DNA from: Gemmatimonadaceae bacterium
Lineage (GTDB): Bacteria; Gemmatimonadota; Gemmatimonadetes; Gemmatimonadales; Gemmatimonadaceae
DNA length: 7,957 nt
NCBI GenBank assembly: GCA_017881545.1
Contig: JADGQU010000093.1
Location: forward strand, 1-7,957
Direction of reading: 5' to 3'
Positions within the stretch are counted from its first letter, which is position 1. Every line of letters begins with the position of its first letter. Below the pieces are notes generated by a model. It was not told the origin of the DNA, ran no database searches, and saw only the letters and a program-made list of their open reading frames with translations. Shown one piece after another: positions 6,544 through 7,957 of the stretch. The position numbers and the translations under genes are program-made.

Positions 6544-7305
6544 GTGAACTCCGCATTCTCCCCAGCCCAATCCAAGGCAACATCGCCGGCCGTGGTCCTC
6601 CTCAGTGGAGGGCTCGATTCGACGACCGTCCTCGCGATCGCTCAGAGCGAAGGCTTTGCCGTGCACGCGCTGACCTTCAGCTATGGCCAGCGGCATTCCG
6701 CTGAGATCGACGCGGCAAAGAGGATCGCGCGAAGCGCCGGCGTCGCGCGCCACCATCTCGCGGAAATCGATCTCACGCTCTTCGGCGGATCCGCGCTGAC
6801 GGCCGACATCCCGGTGCCCAAGGATCGGGATCTGTCGCCGTCCTCGCCTTCCGCGCGGGAGATTCCCGTCACTTACGTCCCTGCGCGGAACACGATTTTC
6901 CTCTCCTACGCGCTGGCGCTCGCCGAGGTCGTCGGAGCGTCCAACATCTTCATCGGCGTGAACGCGCTCGACTACAGCGGTTACCCCGATTGCAGGCCTG
7001 AGTACATCCTGTCGTTCGAGCAGATGGCGAATCTGGCTACGCGAGCGGGCGTCGAGGGAGCGACGCGGCTGGTGATCCGCACTCCTCTCATCTCTCTCTC
7101 CAAGGCCGCGATCATCAAGCTCGGGGCCTCGCTCGGCGTCGACTACTCACGGACCACTAGCTGCCACGATCCATCGCCGAACGGTGACGCGTGCGGTCGA
7201 TGCGATGCGTGCCAGCTCCGCCGGAAAGGATTCAGCGAGGCCGGACTCGACGATCCGATCAGTTACGCGACCGCGGGGAGCAGGGCAGGAGGCGGAGCGC
7301 GTTGA
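6544..7305 (+). CDS. queC: 7-cyano-7-deazaguanine (preQ0) synthase QueC
   Basis: QueC converts 7-carboxy-7-deazaguanine to preQ0 using ATP and ammonia, in the cytosolic pathway to queuosine tRNA modification. Counted from the GTG start (253 residues), the protein shows the N-type ATP pyrophosphatase PP-loop SGGLDST at 21-27, TFSYGQRH, the family signature NALDYSGYPDCRPEY, and a C-terminal zinc site with Cys207, Cys217, Cys220 and Cys223 (SCHDP...CGRCDAC). The GTG at 6544 is chosen because GGGAGAGG lies eight bases upstream; the in-frame ATG at 6526 would add six residues (259 total). The length is slightly above the usual 220-240, mainly from an N-terminal extension and a Gly/Ala-rich tail. 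It overlaps queE by four bases (TTGA), so the two are translated as a coupled pair. No preQ1 riboswitch is evident in the 83-base upstream gap. The assignment is firm. Confidence 0.97.
   Translation: MNSAFSPAQSKATSPAVVLLSGGLDSTTVLAIAQSEGFAVHALTFSYGQRHSAEIDAAKRIARSAGVARHHLAEIDLTLFGGSALTADIPVPKDRDLSPSSPSAREIPVTYVPARNTIFLSYALALAEVVGASNIFIGVNALDYSGYPDCRPEYILSFEQMANLATRAGVEGATRLVIRTPLISLSKAAIIKLGASLGVDYSRTTSCHDPSPNGDACGRCDACQLRRKGFSEAGLDDPISYATAGSRAGGGAR
7287..7292 (+). promoter_or_regulatory. Ribosome binding site of queE inside queC
   Basis: A perfect AGGAGG at 7287-7292, within the last codons of queC, lies nine bases before the TTG at 7302. It supports this rare start codon over the GTG at 7314, and it forces the Ala-Gly-Gly-Gly-type residues at the QueC C-terminus. 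Confidence 0.75.
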
Positions 7306-7949
7306 CCTACACGGTGAAGGAGATTTTCTACACGCTGCAGGGTGAGGGCGCACAAACGGGGCGGGCGGCCGTGTTCTGCCGCTTCTCCGGCTGCAACCTG
7401 TGGTCGGGGCGTGAAGAGGACCGTTCGCGCGCGGTTTGCCAGTTCTGCGACACCGATTTCGTCGGGACGGGACCGGACGGCGGCAGATTCGCGGACGCCA
7501 ACGAGCTTGCGGACGCGGTCGATCGATGCTGGGAAGGCGAAGGCCGCGCCACCAGCGAATTGCCGAGGAAGTACGTCGTCTGCACGGGCGGCGAGCCGCT
7601 CCTCCAGGTGGACGAGAATCTGATCTCGGCGCTGCACGAGCGCGGCTTCGAGGTCGCGGTTGAAACCAACGGGACCAGGCCCGCGCCGCAAACACTCGAT
7701 TGGATTTGCGTCAGTCCCAAGGCTGGTGCACCGCTGGTGCAGACGACGGGCAGCGAGCTAAAGCTCGTCTACCCGCAGGAGAACGCGCCGCCGGAAAAGT
7801 TCGAGCAGCTCGCTTTCCGCCATTTCTTTCTGCAGCCGATGGATGGGCCCGACAGTGCGCGTAACACCGAGCGCGCGATCGAGTATTGTCTGAGGCACCC
7901 GCGCTGGCGGCTTAGTCTTCAAACTCATAAGCTCGTCGGATTGAGATAG
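7302..7949 (+). CDS. queE: 7-carboxy-7-deazaguanine synthase QueE (radical SAM)
   Basis: QueE is a radical SAM enzyme that converts 6-carboxy-5,6,7,8-tetrahydropterin to 7-carboxy-7-deazaguanine, the step before QueC. The 215-residue protein starts MTYTVKEIFYTLQGEG, typical of the family. Its iron-sulfur cluster cysteines are Cys31, Cys46 and Cys49, a CX14CX2C spacing rather than CX3CX2C. This is the expanded cluster loop known from Burkholderia multivorans QueE. TGGEPLLQ (95-102) is the SAM-binding GGE region; VETNGT (120-125), VSPK (137-140), LQPMDG (177-182) and the terminal LQTHKLVGLR are also family-typical, so the gene is complete. The TTG start at 7302 overlaps the queC stop as TTGA and is backed by AGGAGG nine bases upstream; codons further upstream belong to an out-of-frame reading of queC. 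QueD or GTP cyclohydrolase is not visible in the window and may lie downstream or elsewhere. Confidence 0.96.
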   Translation: MTYTVKEIFYTLQGEGAQTGRAAVFCRFSGCNLWSGREEDRSRAVCQFCDTDFVGTGPDGGRFADANELADAVDRCWEGEGRATSELPRKYVVCTGGEPLLQVDENLISALHERGFEVAVETNGTRPAPQTLDWICVSPKAGAPLVQTTGSELKLVYPQENAPPEKFEQLAFRHFFLQPMDGPDSARNTERAIEYCLRHPRWRLSLQTHKLVGLR

Positions 7950-7957
7950 AGCTTCGC

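Noticed and set aside
1..7957. CRISPR array, tRNA, or transposase-bearing insertion sequence
   Set aside because: No regularly spaced direct repeats, no cloverleaf and no transposase frame were seen; the inverted repeats found enclose no gene.

Overview
The window is high-GC bacterial DNA with short intergenic gaps, mostly Shine-Dalgarno-led genes and some GTG/TTG starts. A secreted M28 peptidase, an aspartate phosphorelay with a cysteine-rich receiver protein, and a B. multivorans-type QueE would fit a soil or aquatic Gemmatimonadota-like lineage. That placement is inference from gene content and style; no rRNA or other taxonomic marker is present.

Layout. (1) Positions 1-206 hold the last 67 codons of a probable methyl-accepting chemotaxis protein, ending in an intrinsic terminator folded around its own stop codon. 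(2) Positions 207-781 are a convergent intergenic region without a credible gene. It contains two long interrupted palindromes (268-395 and 603-720) that share an arm design and look like diverged copies of one repeat family, with a run of smaller hairpins between them. (3) Positions 782-2467 on the minus strand encode a probable lipoprotein M28 metallopeptidase with a PA-like insert. (4) Positions 2468-2725 are a divergent promoter region. (5) Positions 2726-6442 form a three-gene plus-strand signalling operon: a receiver protein with a C-terminal four-cysteine module, a 904-residue hybrid histidine kinase (sensor, HAMP, HisKA, ATPase, two receivers, HPt), and a 120-residue stand-alone receiver whose start overlaps the kinase stop. 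(6) Positions 6443-6525 are a short spacer in which I see no clear terminator, promoter or preQ1 riboswitch. (7) Positions 6544-7949 are an overlapping queC-queE pair for 7-deazaguanine (queuosine precursor) synthesis. The last 8 bases hold nothing recognisable.

How the genes work together. The kinase probably moves phosphate from His274 to a receiver Asp (565 and/or 704), then to HPt His846, then to one or both separate receivers. No DNA-binding or enzymatic output domain is encoded in this operon, so the output must come from the cysteine module, from protein-protein contacts, or from a gene elsewhere. QueE makes 7-carboxy-7-deazaguanine and QueC converts it to preQ0. The most unusual parts of the window are the paired palindromic elements and the uncharacterised cysteine module on the first receiver protein. 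I see no CRISPR array, transposase, tRNA, rRNA or convincing new multi-gene system.
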